From Phragmites australis (Eukaryota; Streptophyta; Magnoliopsida; Poales; Poaceae), in the NCBI RefSeq assembly GCF_958298935.1, contig NC_084939.1:9067501-9131500 (forward strand): a stretch of DNA of 64,000 bases, written 5' to 3'. The stretch's first letter is position 1. Each line of letters starts with the position of its first letter. Position numbers and translations under genes: made by a program. Positions 46,003-56,819 of the stretch are shown in pieces. A model generated the notes under the pieces. The model was given only the letters and a program-made list of their open reading frames with translations. It was not told the origin of the DNA and ran no database searches.

Positions 46003-46512
46003 ATGGCATCCTCTTCCTCCTCATCATTAGAGATGACAATGGTTTTGACTATCTCATCGCTTCCGATGCAAGCATCGGTTTTGCCTGTTGTGGTGCTTCC
46101 GTGGTCAAGCGGTCCCACGAGCATGCTTGCAAGGTTGGATCCGGTACTTGCAAGGTTGGATCCGGCGGCCATCATGCTTCCATCCGTGTAGAGGGATCCA
46201 CCCCGTCGCTTTATCTCGATCTACAATCTGACCAACCACTCCAGACAACAAATATCGATCTCTGATGATTAAGGGGAGGTCGACTAGGATCTCCAGGAGA
46301 AGGAGATCGACATGGAGGAGAAGGAAAAAGCAGAGAAGGAGGCAACCCAGGTGAGGAAGAAAAAGGCCAAGGAGGAGGGAATGAAGGCCGCGGAGGAGTT
46401 CTCTTCATCCTCGTCCTCGGCCTCTGAAGGCTCGGGGGCAGCCTATTGCATTAGCTTCCGCAACGGTAGGCCACAGATGAAGCGCATACTCGACTTCATG
46501 CACCACTGCTAG
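46003..46512 (+). pseudogene. Antisense additional ORF with Lys/Glu-rich coiled coil, three stops
   Basis: One frame runs from ATG 46003 to TAG 46510-46512. The N-terminus is Ser-rich and hydrophobic (MASSSSSSLEMTMVLTISS). The C-terminal half (MEEKEKAEKEATQVRKKKAK, then EFSSSSSSASEGSG) looks like a coiled coil followed by a Ser patch. In-frame stops occur at 46189-46191 (TAG), 46270-46272 (TAA) and 46285-46287 (TAG). It lies next to the 3' LTR but is antisense to the element, as known for additional ORFs in Tat elements such as maize Grande. Function unknown. Confidence 0.4.
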
Positions 46513-47039
46513 GGCTTGTGGTTTCTTTGATAGTCACCTTGTATTCTTTCTCCCCCTGGCTTGCTCTCTTAGGGTTTGTTTCCTTGATTGCCACCTGTTT
46601 GTCGATGCTTCTTTTGTAAGCGTCTTTTGGATTTACAAGTTATTAATAAGATAACTACATCCTTGGACCCCACTCATTTTTTTCCTTTTCTGTAAATGTA
46701 TGGAGATCCTCTAAACGTGTAGCCCTTCATGTTTTTATGTGCACATAAGCTTCGACGCCTCACCTTCCTTGACTCCCCCCCCCCCCTGGCACGCTGCGAT
46801 TTTCTGGTGGCCAGATGGTGTGATGGAAGGTGTGACTATAGGATACTAGCTGCAACTAGAGCGAGGAAGCATCACATAGGTTTAGACCTAAACACATCCA
46901 CGACAAGTGCTACTGAGGTGCGGAAGGTTTGGATCCTGACACCTTTAGCGAAGGACAAGGACCTGTCGTTTTTGGCACCGAAGTGTGCAGCCACTTGTGG
47001 GGGCATGAGACGAGCTCTTTGATGAAGGCGAGGTAGTCT
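46513..47039. other. Tat-like interior, no clear gene
   Basis: Contains a C12 run near 46776-46787 and a short open stretch at 46729-47022 without a known domain. The tandem array starts after it. Confidence 0.35.
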
Positions 47040-48840
47040 CAGAGCCTAGCGGCGGTGGACGGAGGCGAAGCCAATGATTAAGGCCGAGGGAGGCAATGTG
47101 CGACCCCCTCAGCCCTATCTACCGCTAGGTTCCAGCATGATATGAGCATTCTTCTGTCTGATGTTGGTATAGACTCCTTTCTAAATTTGTTCTAGATTTC
47201 TAACTCAAAGCAATTCATTCGGAGTCGAGTGACAGTTGCGGCCTAGGGAGGCAATCCGCAGCCCCTTAGCCATAGCAAATCTCTGGAGGTAGGGCCATCC
47301 AGAGTCCGGCGATGGTTACCGGAGGTGATGTCAATGGTAAGGCCGAGGGTGACACTCTGCGACCCCCTCGGCCCTTAATCGTGGTGAGGCTCCAGAGGCA
47401 GGGCCATCTGGAGCCCGACGGTGGGTGCCGAAGGTGACACCAATGGCTAGGCTGGGGGAGGCAGTCCGGACCCTCTCAGCCAATAATCATGGCAAGGGTC
47501 CAGAGGCAGGGCCATTTAGAGCCTGATGGTGGGTGCTAGAGGTGACGCCGCCGTGATGAGGCTCCGGAGGCAAGGCCATCCAGAGCCTGGAAGTGGTTGC
47601 CGAAGGTGACACCGATGGTTAGGCCGAGGGAGGCAGACCACGGTCCCCTTGGCCTTTAACTACAGCGACGCTCTGGAGCCTGGCGGCAACTGCCGCAGGT
47701 GAGGTCGATGGATAAGCTGAGGGGGGAAGTCTGCGACCCCCTTGCTCTTAACTACAGTGAGGCTCCAGAGGTAGGGCCATCAGGAGCTCGAAAGCAGTTG
47801 CCGGATGTGACGTTAATTGCTAGGCCGAGGGAGGCAGTCCACGACCCCCTCCACCTTTAACCACGGCGAGGCTCTAGAGGTAAGGCCATCTGGAGCCCGG
47901 CGGCGGCTACCAGAGGTGCCACCGATGGCTAGGCTAATGGAGGCAACCTGTGAGCTTGTAGCCCTTAATCGCAGTGAGGCTCCGAAGGCAAGGCCTTCTG
48001 GAGCCTAGCGGCTGCTTCCAGAGGTGACACCGATGGCTAGGCCAAGGTGGGCTATCCACGACCCCTTCGGCCCTTAACCACGGCGAGGCCTCGATGGCAG
48101 GGACATCCAAACCTTGGTGGCGGTTACAGGAGGTGACACCAATGGCTAGGCCGAGGGAGGCAGGCCGTGACCCTCTTGCCATTTAACCACGGCGAGGCTC
48201 CAAGGGCAGTGCCATTCGGAACTCGGTAATGGCTACCAAAGATTATGCTAATGTCTAGGCCGAGGGATGCAATCCGCAATCCCCTCAGCCTTTAACCATG
48301 GTGAGGCTTCGAAGGTAGGGCGTTTCGAAGCCTGACAACTGCTGCCAGAGGTGACGTCGATAGCTAGGCGGAGGGAGGCAGTCCGCAACCCCCTCAACCC
48401 TTAACCATGGTGAGGTTCCAGAGGGAGGGCCATCCGGAGCCCTGCGGCGGCTGCCAAAGATGACGTCGATGGCTACGTTGAGGGACGCAGTCCGCGACTC
48501 TCTCGGCCCTTAACCGCGCTGAGGCTCTGGAGGCAGGACCATCTCAAAGCTCTGTGGTGGGTGCCGGAGGTGACGCCGATGGCTAGGCTGAGGGAGGTAG
48601 TCTATAACCCCCTTAGCCCTTAACCGCGATGAGGCTCCAGAGGTAAGGCTATCTAGAGCTCGACGATGGTTGTCAGAGGTGATGCCAATGGCTAGGCCAA
48701 GGAAGGTAATCTGTGACCACATCGGCCCTTAACCGCCATGAGGATCCGAAGGCAAGGCCTTTCAGAGCTCGGCGGTGGCTGCCAGAGGTGACGCTGATGG
48801 CTAGACCGAGAGGGGCAGTCCGTGACCCCTTTGACCCTTT
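47040..48840 (+). repeat. ~109 bp GC-rich tandem array, about 15 units
   Basis: GAGGCTCCAGAGGCAGGGCCAT-type anchors start near 47760, 47868, 47977, 48085, 48194, 48303, 48412, 48521, 48631 and 48740, giving a 108-110 bp period. The left part (47040-47700) is less regular: a ~100 bp unrelated piece sits at 47130-47225 and at least one unit is short. Each unit has a conserved GATGGCTAGGCCGAGGGAGG stretch. Confidence 0.9.
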
Positions 48841-49069
48841 CTAGTGGCTGTCGAGCGGAGGGCGTGTCTCACACCCTTCGTGTAGTGTGCATTGCACAGA
48901 ACGTTATTCCTCTGACCCCTTATGTCTTAAATTCATGAGCGGGGGAGGGCGCGTTCTATCAGTTCCATTGTCGTGTATGCCACGAGTGTATACATGCGTG
49001 TATGCATGTATGTATGTGTGTATAAAATGATGTAATTTTTGGGTTCGTCATTAAGCTAATTTGGATCTC

Positions 49070-49400
49070 GACGATACTGAGGCTATGCACGTTCCACGCC
49101 TCTGTAGCATGTAGCAATGCCGAAGGGTCTGGGACCTTGATGGTACTTAGGCTATGCCCGTTCCACACCTCTCCAGCATGTAGCAATTCTAGAGGGTCTA
49201 GGACCTCGATAGTACTGAGGCTTTGCCCGTTCCACGCCTCTCTAGCATGTAGCAATGCCGGAGGATCCACACCACTCTGGCATGTAGTAATACTAGAGGG
49301 TCTAGAACCTCAACGGTACTGAGGCTTTGCCCGTTCCACGCCTCTTCGGCATGTAGTAGTTGCGGAGGGTCCACACCTTATTGGCACAGATGCTATGCCT
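49070..49400 (+). repeat. ~69 bp tandem array
   Basis: GGCTATGCCCGTTCCACxCC anchors recur near 49080, 49149, 49218 and 49321; the first spacings are 69 bp. The later units carry a deletion or a partial copy. Confidence 0.8.
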
Positions 49401-49439
49401 TCAAGATGCCAGCAAGACCATACCTCTCTGGCACGTAGG

Positions 49440-49575
49440 CTAGGCCTTGAAAGATGTCGGAGGGTTTCTTACCTCTCTGGCATGGAGGCTATCACCTTCA
49501 AGATGCCAGAGGGTTTTCTTACCTCTCTGGCATGAAGGCTATCACCTTCAAGATGCCAGAGGGTTTTCTTAAGAC
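49440..49575 (+). repeat. ~50 bp tandem array
   Basis: About two and a half copies of TACCTCTCTGGCATGxAGGC followed by TATCACCTTCAAGATGCCAG and AGGGTTTTCT. Confidence 0.8.
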
Positions 49576-49577
49576 AT

Positions 49578-49860
49578 CTCTGTTTTGCAGAGATTTTCAA
49601 AACATCTTCGGGTTGCAGAGGTTTTCAAGACATCTCCATGTCGCAGAGGCTTTCAGAACATCTCCATGTTGCAGAGGTTTTCAAAACATCTCCGTGTTGC
49701 AGAGATTTTCAAGATATCTTTTTTTTGTGGAGGTTTTCAATACATCTCCATGTTGCGGAGGTTTTCAAAACATCTTCGTGTTGGGTTTTCATGACATCTC
49801 TGTTTTGTGGAGATTTTCAAGACATCTCCATGTTGCGGAGGTTTTCAAGTGATTTGCTGT
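49578..49860 (+). repeat. ~28 bp tandem array, about ten units
   Basis: Consensus GAGGTTTTCAAGACATCTCC then ATGTTGCG. The 28 bp period is not a multiple of three, so any open frame through it changes with each unit. One unit carries an eight-T run. Confidence 0.88.
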
Positions 49861-49874
49861 ATTTGAGAAAATGT

Positions 49875-50030
49875 GTGACTTAAGTTTTACTGTCTACTGT
49901 TTGAACAGAGATATAACTTAAGTTTTACTGTCTACTGTTGAATATAGATATAACTTAAGTTTTTTTTGTCTACTGTTGAATAGAGATATAGCTTAAGTTT
50001 TACTATCTACTATTGTTACCAAATAGTTAT
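49875..50030 (+). repeat. ~46 bp AT-rich tandem array
   Basis: Four copies of AACTTAAGTTTTACTGTCTA followed by CTGTTGAATAGAGATAT, with small changes. Confidence 0.8.
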
Positions 50031-51207
50031 ATGTTGTAGAGGCCCTCAACAGCTAGGCTAACTACTTTCAGAGTACGCTACCCCTTCTGTCTTGAAAATT
50101 TAACCAGCTAGGAAAGCTATTGCTAGGTGTTCATGGGCGTGCCTTTGCCAAAATAAGGCCTACCCAGGAAGGTCAGAGGCCTGGAAGTCCTCGTAATTCC
50201 TAGGCGGGGAAAGGGTTGGTCTTGGCTTCGTGGACCTTCTGGACACCTAGGGCCCTACTATTGGAGCCCTCATCATTTTTCATGACCAACTCACCTAGTA
50301 TCGAACTCGGTGTGGGAGGCACTCCGAAGGCCCCAAGTGCTCCTGTGGTTTAGGCAGGGCGCCCTATGCCGAGGGTCTGTTGGATTCCGTTCTGGCTAGG
50401 GTTGTTGGTGCGACTTAATCCTCATCACTGGGGTATTGTACTGTTGGTGGTGGAGTAGGAGGAGGTAGAGCAGGCCAAGGGGGGCTCGGTAAGGTCCAGA
50501 GACCTACCCGGTGGCCCGTCTGGATTTATGACCCCTGGACCGCCTATCGCTGGCTCGTTCCCCTACCATGCATCCCACCCGCCTCTCGAGGTACACCATC
50601 CGGAAAGCTATAAGACTTCAGCAATTCTCTATATTATGGCCATGCCTGGCTCCAGGAAGGATGCACCGGTACCCTTCTTGTGGTACCAGAGCCTGTGGTC
50701 AGTGTTGAAGGCGTTGGCAGGATCTATGCGTACTAGAGCCTATGGTCTCTCCGAAGCCCCCTTTCATCGAGGTAGGTAGAGGAGGTTTCCTGGCAGCTAG
50801 ATTCTTAGAAGACACTGGCTTGATAAAGGTGTCCTGGGCACTGTCACAAGAGACATTGTGAGGGTGGACCCAAGCATGAGTGACCCTAGGCTCAAGCGCC
50901 CAGAACCACTGAAGGGCAGCCTGCACGACTTTGGGTGCTGCGAGGTCCTCGCTACGCAATTGTTGGAAGGCCTCTGTACCGACCAAGGACTCTACGCCAA
51001 TCTGAGCCTGGGCCATCACGAGTCAGTGGTGGCTGGAGGTTCGTCGTTCCGTTCAATGGTGGAACTGATGGGTGTACATAGCTTGCATGGTTGTGGTGGT
51101 CGTATGGAGCCCCACATAGGCGTGGCTGAGGAGTCAACCATCAACTACATCCTTGGTGGTCATCTTTTTGGGTGGTATCCTACCTCTCTTTGTAATTCTA
51201 TGTTCAA
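50031..51207 (-). pseudogene. Gag-region remnant of the minus-strand Tat-like element
   Basis: Directly downstream of the PBS, minus-strand PPKKMTTKDVVDG resembles the MPPKKKTTK start of the Tat gag at 30953. Further pieces (VMAQAQIGVESLVGTEAFQQ near 50960-51020) have no clear domain. Stops are frequent. The remainder (50031-50690) shows nothing recognisable. Confidence 0.3.
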
Positions 51208-51224
51208 GTCCTCACGGACGGCGT
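51208..51224 (-). other. Primer-binding site of the minus-strand Tat-like element
   Basis: Minus strand CGCCGTCCGTGAGGACT lies directly inside the LTR. It is close to the common TGGCGCCGTCCGTGGGGA-type site. Confidence 0.6.
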
Positions 51225-51709
51225 AGTTTGGCGCAAGAAAATATCTTCCGCGAACAAGTGCGGCGAGAGCATCCTCAACAGAGGAGACTCAAGCTTGGAG
51301 AAGAAGTGGAGAGGAAGGAATGTCGATGTGTTTATCACCAAGAGATCTGTACTGGCCTGATAGCCATTGGTCTGTATTTCTAGTGCCATTCGGGTGTAAG
51401 TATACTAATATGCCCTTACAGAAATAGCTTTGCAAGTTACTGCCATGCTACAGGGACTTAGAGCTAGTCGAATTACACAGTCTGGGTTCAAGCAAAATAC
51501 ATTTACCCCTAACTAGAAGATATTATCTACTATAGAAAATATACTGGTGTAGGTGACCCAGAGGGTGCGATACTCGGCTGGTCGTCAATTGCGGCACGGC
51601 ACGGCACTATCCCGAATGTCAGGATGACCTCCACTTGCACTAGGATGTCAGGATGACCACCACTTGCACCGACATTAAATACCGGTCACTTTCTTGCAGG
51701 CGGAGAACG
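51225..51709 (-). repeat. Truncated 5' LTR of the minus-strand Tat-like element
   Basis: Matches 44427-44911 over its whole length, for example GAGGAGACTCAAGCTTGGAG and CGATACTCGGxxGGTC, with scattered changes. Its outer part (the equivalent of 44912-45308) is missing and Reina integrase follows within ~10 bp. Confidence 0.8.
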
Positions 51710-51716
51710 GCTGCAA

Positions 51717-52762
51717 TAGCCCATTTCATTGGTCTCACCCATCCCTTCACTGCACTTCAAGTTACTAAGGCATATCAATCACATCTTCAAATTACATGGA
51801 TTGCCGTAAGCTATTGTGTCGGATTTTTACTAACACGTTGTGGCAAGAGTTGTTCAAATTGTCGCATACTCAATTGTGCTTAACCTCCTCCTATCATATG
51901 CAAACGGACAGACAAACGAAAAGAGTAAATCAATGTCTCGAAGCTTACTTACGTTGTGTTGTTCATGCCTGTCTGCATAATTGGTTTCACTGGTCGGCCC
52001 ATGCGGAATATTGGTACAATGCGACTTATCACTCGTCTCTGAAAATGAATCCGTTTGAAGTCTTGTATGGCAGGAAGCCGTGTGACTTTGGCATCATACA
52101 TTTGGAGGATGCTACGGTGACGCGGACCTCATTACTTGGCTGAAAGAGCGTCAGTTATGAACTCTCTCTTGCAGCAGCAATTGCAGAGGGCGCAACAGAG
52201 GATGAAGAATCAGGCAGATAAACATCGCACTGAGCGAGTTTTTGCTATGGAAGATCATCTGTATCTTAAGCTTCAACCGTATATCCAGTCATCTGTGGCG
52301 CAACGATCCAACCAGAAGCTGTCTTTCCGATTTTACGGACCATATGAAGCTGTTGAGCGGGTGGGCATGGTTGCTTACAAGCTGGAACTGCCTGCAGGCT
52401 CCTTAATCCATCCGGTGGTGCATGTGTCCTAACTGATACGCGCAGTGAGTCCCTCAGTTCCTGTCAGTACTGTTTTACCACCTCCACCAGCGATGGTGCA
52501 GGAACACAAAGAACCTGTCAGGTTTCTGGATCGCAAATTGGTCAAGAGGGGAGCGGCAACGGTGCCGAGGCTGTTGGTGCAACGGCGTGGCCTTCCACCC
52601 AACATGTCCACCTGGGAGGATGTCGCTGCGCTGCGCTGCGCCGCGCTGCGCCGGCGTTTCCCGGATTCATCGGCTTGGGGGCAAGCCAATTTTGAAAGGG
52701 TGGAAAATGTCATGACCAAGGATGGGAGTGCTGAGCAGATGGCACCGGCGGGAACATCTTGA
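51717..52762 (+). pseudogene. Reina integrase C-terminal half and chromodomain, broken
   Basis: The frame resumes with AHFIGLTHPFTALQV, exactly where VVDCFSMYAH stopped at 43522. It continues in shifted frames through FTNTLWQELFKLSHTQLCL and RVNQCLEAYLRC (integrase Glu region), then FRFYGPYEAVERVGMVAYKL. The chromodomain has LDRKLVKRGAATVP...LPPNMSTWEDVAALR. A small internal repeat of GCTGCGC (52625-52652) adds residues in the chromodomain. Confidence 0.8.
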
Positions 52763-52803
52763 GTCGTCGTCTGTGAGCGGGACCTACTTCTAAGGGAGCA
52801 GCG

Positions 52804-53033
52804 TGAGTGGCCCACGGGTCAGATGTATGTGTTGTGTACAGGATGGCGGTCTATAAGCCAGCCGGGAACGGAACGGAGAACATGGACGATGAACTGGCAT
52901 ACAGAATAGAGACGTCTCGCTGACGGTCTCTTCCACCTCTCCCTCTTGCTTTCTCTCTCGTTTCGATCTGTCTTTCTATCTCTATTGCTATCTTCTACTC
53001 GAGTTCGTGATTGAATCGAAGCGGGTTCTTACA
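52804..53033 (+). repeat. 3' LTR of the Reina element
   Basis: A purine-rich CTAAGGGAGCAGCG precedes TGAGTGGCCCACGGG. The end is GCGGGTTCTTACA. The length (230 bp) and TG...CA ends suit Reina. No partner LTR is available for confirmation. Confidence 0.55.
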
Positions 53034-53713
53034 TAATCGATCCTAAAGTATGTTGTTTTATTTTGTTCTATCTGTCCCCATCCATCGTTAAACGTTTACC
53101 TTAGCAAATAATCCAAGCAAACCAGGGCATCAAACGTACGAGCAGCAGCCAGTGCACGTCGTGCGCGGATATAAAAAACACGGGCACCGTCGTTTACTTG
53201 CCGCGGTAGGTGAACGCATGTACATGGTGTATGTGCATCAGTTTATCAGCGAGAATATAATAATTTGGATCTACATGTAGAAGTTAACTAATACTAGAAA
53301 ACATTTCTGGGTCGTACCAAGAGAAAAAAATTGCGCTAGAGATCCATGAACTTCCGATACGGTATCGGCGTGTCTGTCCTAGACATTGAAATTGTCAATG
53401 CAAATCCATGAACTAGCTATTACAATTACAGCGAATGCAACCGTGCATTTTGTTAAGTTGCTATATTTTGATTGGTAAATAAACTTTTGCTCGAGAACAC
53501 ACGAGAAGTTACACGTCCTCTTCATTAAGAATGAATCAATAGAAAGTAAAACCAGATTTGTTATTGCTATATCACATTTCTGTTAGACCCTTCGCGTACA
53601 ATACTCAGAAGACCAATGTATAAACCTAAGTGTAGCGTAGAAGCTAACTCGTGTTTGATACAAAGATTTATTTTGATTTCGAGACTATAGGGATGCATAT
53701 ATAACTTCAGTAG
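53034..53713. other. Unassigned AT-rich sequence
   Basis: Lies between the Reina LTR and the inverted duplication. No ORF, terminus or repeat recognised. Confidence 0.35.
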
Positions 53714-54407
53714 TTCAGATGCAAATAATTTCTCTTCACTAAAATTAAGCAGGTTCCACCTGCAGATGGAATTTTAAAAAGAGCTCTTCATCAATGATAG
53801 CCTATGACCACATGGAGTTTTAAAAAGAGCTCTGCATCAATGATAGCCTATGACCACATCTGAAGTCTTCTGTGTGCCCATAGTACTTCATGCTAAAATA
53901 ATCCAATAATCTAATTAGTCACCCATTTGTAGTGCCATGTGATGCAGATTTTGACCGGAACGAGTTTTGTTTTTTCAAACCCTATAGGGTCATAATTAGG
54001 CAACGTGACAAATATGTTGATCTGTCTTGTACCTTTGGTAATAAGTCTTAGTTTTCTTTAATTTTCTCTGGACAGGAAAAAAAGAACAAGAAGCAGTAGC
54101 ATCTAGTGCAGCATTCACCTAGTGATCACGTGGATAGCTTTTCGGAACTTGCGATCTATCACATGAGCAAGATATGTTTGCTTAATCCAACGCATAGGAG
54201 ATTGGGACAAATAAAGCCCTTCTGCCTACTTTAGTTATAGGTTTTTGTCTTTTGTATAAGAACACCTGTTGTACATGTTGTGTTAGCCCAACCCAAGGCT
54301 TCAAACAATTAGAGTGGAGTGGAGTAAATTTTTGGTTGAAATTAGTGGAACTTAATTATAAGGTAAGAATATATCATTATTACATCTTTATATTTATCTC
54401 TATAGAA
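53714..54407 (+). repeat. Left arm of a ~690 bp inverted duplication
   Basis: Begins TTCAGATGCAAAT and ends TTTATCTCTATAGAA. It matches the reverse complement of 55210-55899 with only scattered mismatches. It includes a ~48 bp local tandem copy (AAAGAGCTCTxCATCAATG, then ATAGCCTATGACCACAT). This arm lies outside the CACTA terminus at 54874. Confidence 0.92.
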
Positions 54408-54873
54408 GCCGAGCGAGCTAAAAGAGAAGGCATCAGAAAGTGTGTAATCGGCACTTCGTTTCATGCATCCATCCATTCCCTATCGGATGAACACAAATGC
54501 ACAAAACAAAACCCTAATAGACGAAACATTCATACATGAATTTAGAAAAACTATAAATATACCATAGATTGTGATACACTTCAGAGGAACAATAAAACTA
54601 ACAAGCAACTAGATCTGTTCTTTATTTATGTGCAAATGGAGGATAGAATTACCAGGTGGTACGATCCCTTCTCTACAGCACATTGGTTTCTATGGACAAT
54701 AAAAGTTGACCTAAGATATATGTGGCAAGTCTACTGCACGTGCCCAACACTAAATGTATGTACAGACAATTTAAAATGAAGCTTACAGGCAAGCTACATC
54801 TGGGGATGGAGATCATGGTTCCTCCAACGATCTAACCAACACATATCTCAAGGTAAACTAAACCACCGTTATA
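54408..54873. other. Spacer of the inverted duplication, outside the CACTA terminus
   Basis: AT-rich sequence with no ORF or recognised repeat. It ends ATA immediately before CACTACAGCAG. Confidence 0.4.
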
Positions 54874-55209
54874 CACTACAGCAGAAAGGCACATCATTAT
54901 CGGTTCAAAAACCTCATTAGTGCCGGTTTTTAAAATAGCTCTCCGGTGGTCATATTGATCTGGTAGTGAAAGTTCCCCTCGATAAAATAGTTCGACGCTT
55001 TGCACCCTTTAACACTTAGAAAAATTTTCCCCCTTTAACACTTAGAAAAATTTTTCCCTTCCCTGTGCATCCGTCAAAACACCTCCCGACGCCAAGGAGA
55101 CCATGCCGCTGGAGGTCTAAGAGCCCATGTCCGCTGTCCGTGTCCTCCTCGACATCGTCATCCCCCCCCCCACCCCCCGCCGCCGCCGTCGCCCTCCTGC
55201 CTGGCGCCA
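54874..55209 (+). repeat. CACTA terminus and subterminal region
   Basis: CACTACAGCAGAAAGGC is followed by TCATTATCGGTTCAAAAACC and GGTGGTCATATTGATC. Then come CCTTTAACACTTAGAAAAA and the exon-like CCGCTGTCCGTGTCCTCCTC. It matches, inverted, the sequence at 59640-59900. A C9 and C6 run sits at 55153-55171. Confidence 0.8.
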
Positions 55210-55899
55210 TTCTATAGAGATAAATATAAAGATGTAATGATATATTCTTACCTTATAATTAAGTTCCACTAATTTCAACCAAAAATTTACTCCACTCCAC
55301 TCTAATTGTTTGAAGCCTTGGGTTGGGCTAACACAACATGTATAACAGGTGTTCTTATACAAAAGACAAAAACCTATAACTAAAGTGGGCACAAGGGCTT
55401 TATTTGTCCCAATCTCTTATGCGTTGGATTAAGCAAACATATCTTGCTCATGTGATAGATCGCAAGTTCCAAAAAGCTATCCACGTGATCACTAGGTGAA
55501 TGCTGCACTAGATGCTACTGCTTCTTGTTCTTTTTTTCCTGTCCAGAGAAAATTAAAGAAAACTAAGACTTATTACCAAAGGTACAAGACAGATCAACAG
55601 ATTTGTCACGTTGCCTAATTATGACCCTTTAGGGTTTTAAAAAACAAAACTCGTTCCGGTCAAAATCTGCATCACATGGCACTACAAATGGGTGACTAAT
55701 TAGATTATTGGATTATTTTAGCATAAAGTACTATGGGCACACAGAAGACTTCAGATGTGGTCATAGGCTATCATTGATGCAGAGCTCTTTTTAAAACTCC
55801 ATGTGGTCATAGGCTATCATTGACGAAGAGCTCTTTTTAAAATTCCATCTGCAGGTGGAACCTGCTTAATTTTAGTGAAGAAAAATGATTTGCATCTGA
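55210..55899 (-). repeat. Right arm of the inverted duplication
   Basis: Inverted copy of 53714-54407. Its inner edge (TTCTATAGAG) joins CACTA exon-like sequence at GCGCCATTC. Its outer edge ends GCATCTGA. It lies inside the CACTA element. Confidence 0.92.
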
Positions 55900-56819
55900 T
55901 TATTGAGCCAGCAATATTTTCCCTCTCCCCCTCTGTGGTCCTCCTCTCTGTCCTCTCTGTAGTCCCTCTCTCTTCTCAATCTCTTCGTCTCTTTCTCTCA
56001 ATACATGTATACAATGATACATATATTTACTGTAAATCAATAATAAAAACACTTTTATTAATACATAGTAATGAACACATATTACAAGTCAGGTATCGAC
56101 AAACACACAAATATTACGAGTCACCCCTGAAAAGTCGGTTGAGTTGAGCCACTCCAGTATCCCTCTACTTTTCCCGCGACAAGGACCGCGTCCCCGCACT
56201 GGCGATTGATGGCGTGAGTACGTCTGGGGACGCCGGGGGGCTGATGGTGGTGGAGCGGAGGACCCGACAACGTCTGATGGATCGCAGCGTCGCCTATGCT
56301 CCAGGCTCACCGGCGTGTCAAAGACATCGAAGTCTGACGTCTGAACACCTCTAGGTTTTGAGCCTTCGTCCTCCTTCGCAGCACACTAACAGGCCATCCT
56401 CTCGTCCTCCTCCTCCTGGGCATGTTTACGGGATACTACTTCTTGCTCCTCCATTGCATCATCATTGAAAGGCTATTGTGTCCAAGAGTCATCCAACGAT
56501 ACCAACTTCGCATCATATAATGTAATTCATATCATTCGTTAATAAATGAAAAAATCTACGATTTACAACTGAATAAGTGTTGATTCTACAATATGACATC
56601 CATTGTGAGGAAGACAAGTGGAACCTAGTCCCACATGTCATTGACACACCGATAGCATATCGTAGAACAGGTAATGTCATTCATTGATATTGTGTCAATT
56701 GCGGAAATAGAATACGTTGTCAAGCCCCTTGGTAGCCTTCCTCCTTGTCGCATACTCTCTGCTAGAAGGTAAGGTGTCATCTGAAAGTCTCGCACACGTG
56801 GACGGAATGATCGGTTCAT
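55900..56819 (-). other. CACTA interior, 3' of the Ulp1-like gene
   Basis: A CT-rich stretch (55920-55999) is followed by Pro/Arg-rich minus-strand open sequence (56089-56310) that may be a further exon. No domain recognised. Confidence 0.35.

Larger units (their letters stand above)
44427..51709 (-). mobile_element. Large non-autonomous or decayed Tat-like element, minus orientation
   Basis: Two LTR copies in the same minus orientation flank a ~6 kb interior. The interior has no RT or integrase but holds five tandem-repeat arrays and an antisense ORF. A PBS-like site (51208-51224) lies inside the right LTR; a PPT-like GATGAGGGGGTAC lies inside the left one. This resembles a LARD-type non-autonomous element. 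The right LTR is truncated where it meets Reina. Confidence 0.65.
40277..53033 (+). mobile_element. Reina-type Gypsy chromovirus, 5' truncated, split by nested insertions
   Basis: Gag to mid-integrase lies at 40307-43522. The rest of integrase, the chromodomain and the 3' LTR lie at 51717-53033. The gap is filled by other LTR elements. The short LTR, single-frame gag-pol layout and chromodomain (LDRKLVKRG...PNMSTWEDV) fit Reina. The 5' end is lost beside the LINE. Confidence 0.8.

Noticed and set aside
49454..49883. Cys/Phe-rich repeated 132-codon open frame
   Set aside because: It crosses a 28 bp tandem repeat, so the frame changes with each unit. The protein repeat is a by-product.
47040..50030. 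Tandem arrays considered as a CRISPR array
   Set aside because: Units are directly contiguous with no unique spacers, periods change between blocks, and no cas genes exist. The genome is plant nuclear.
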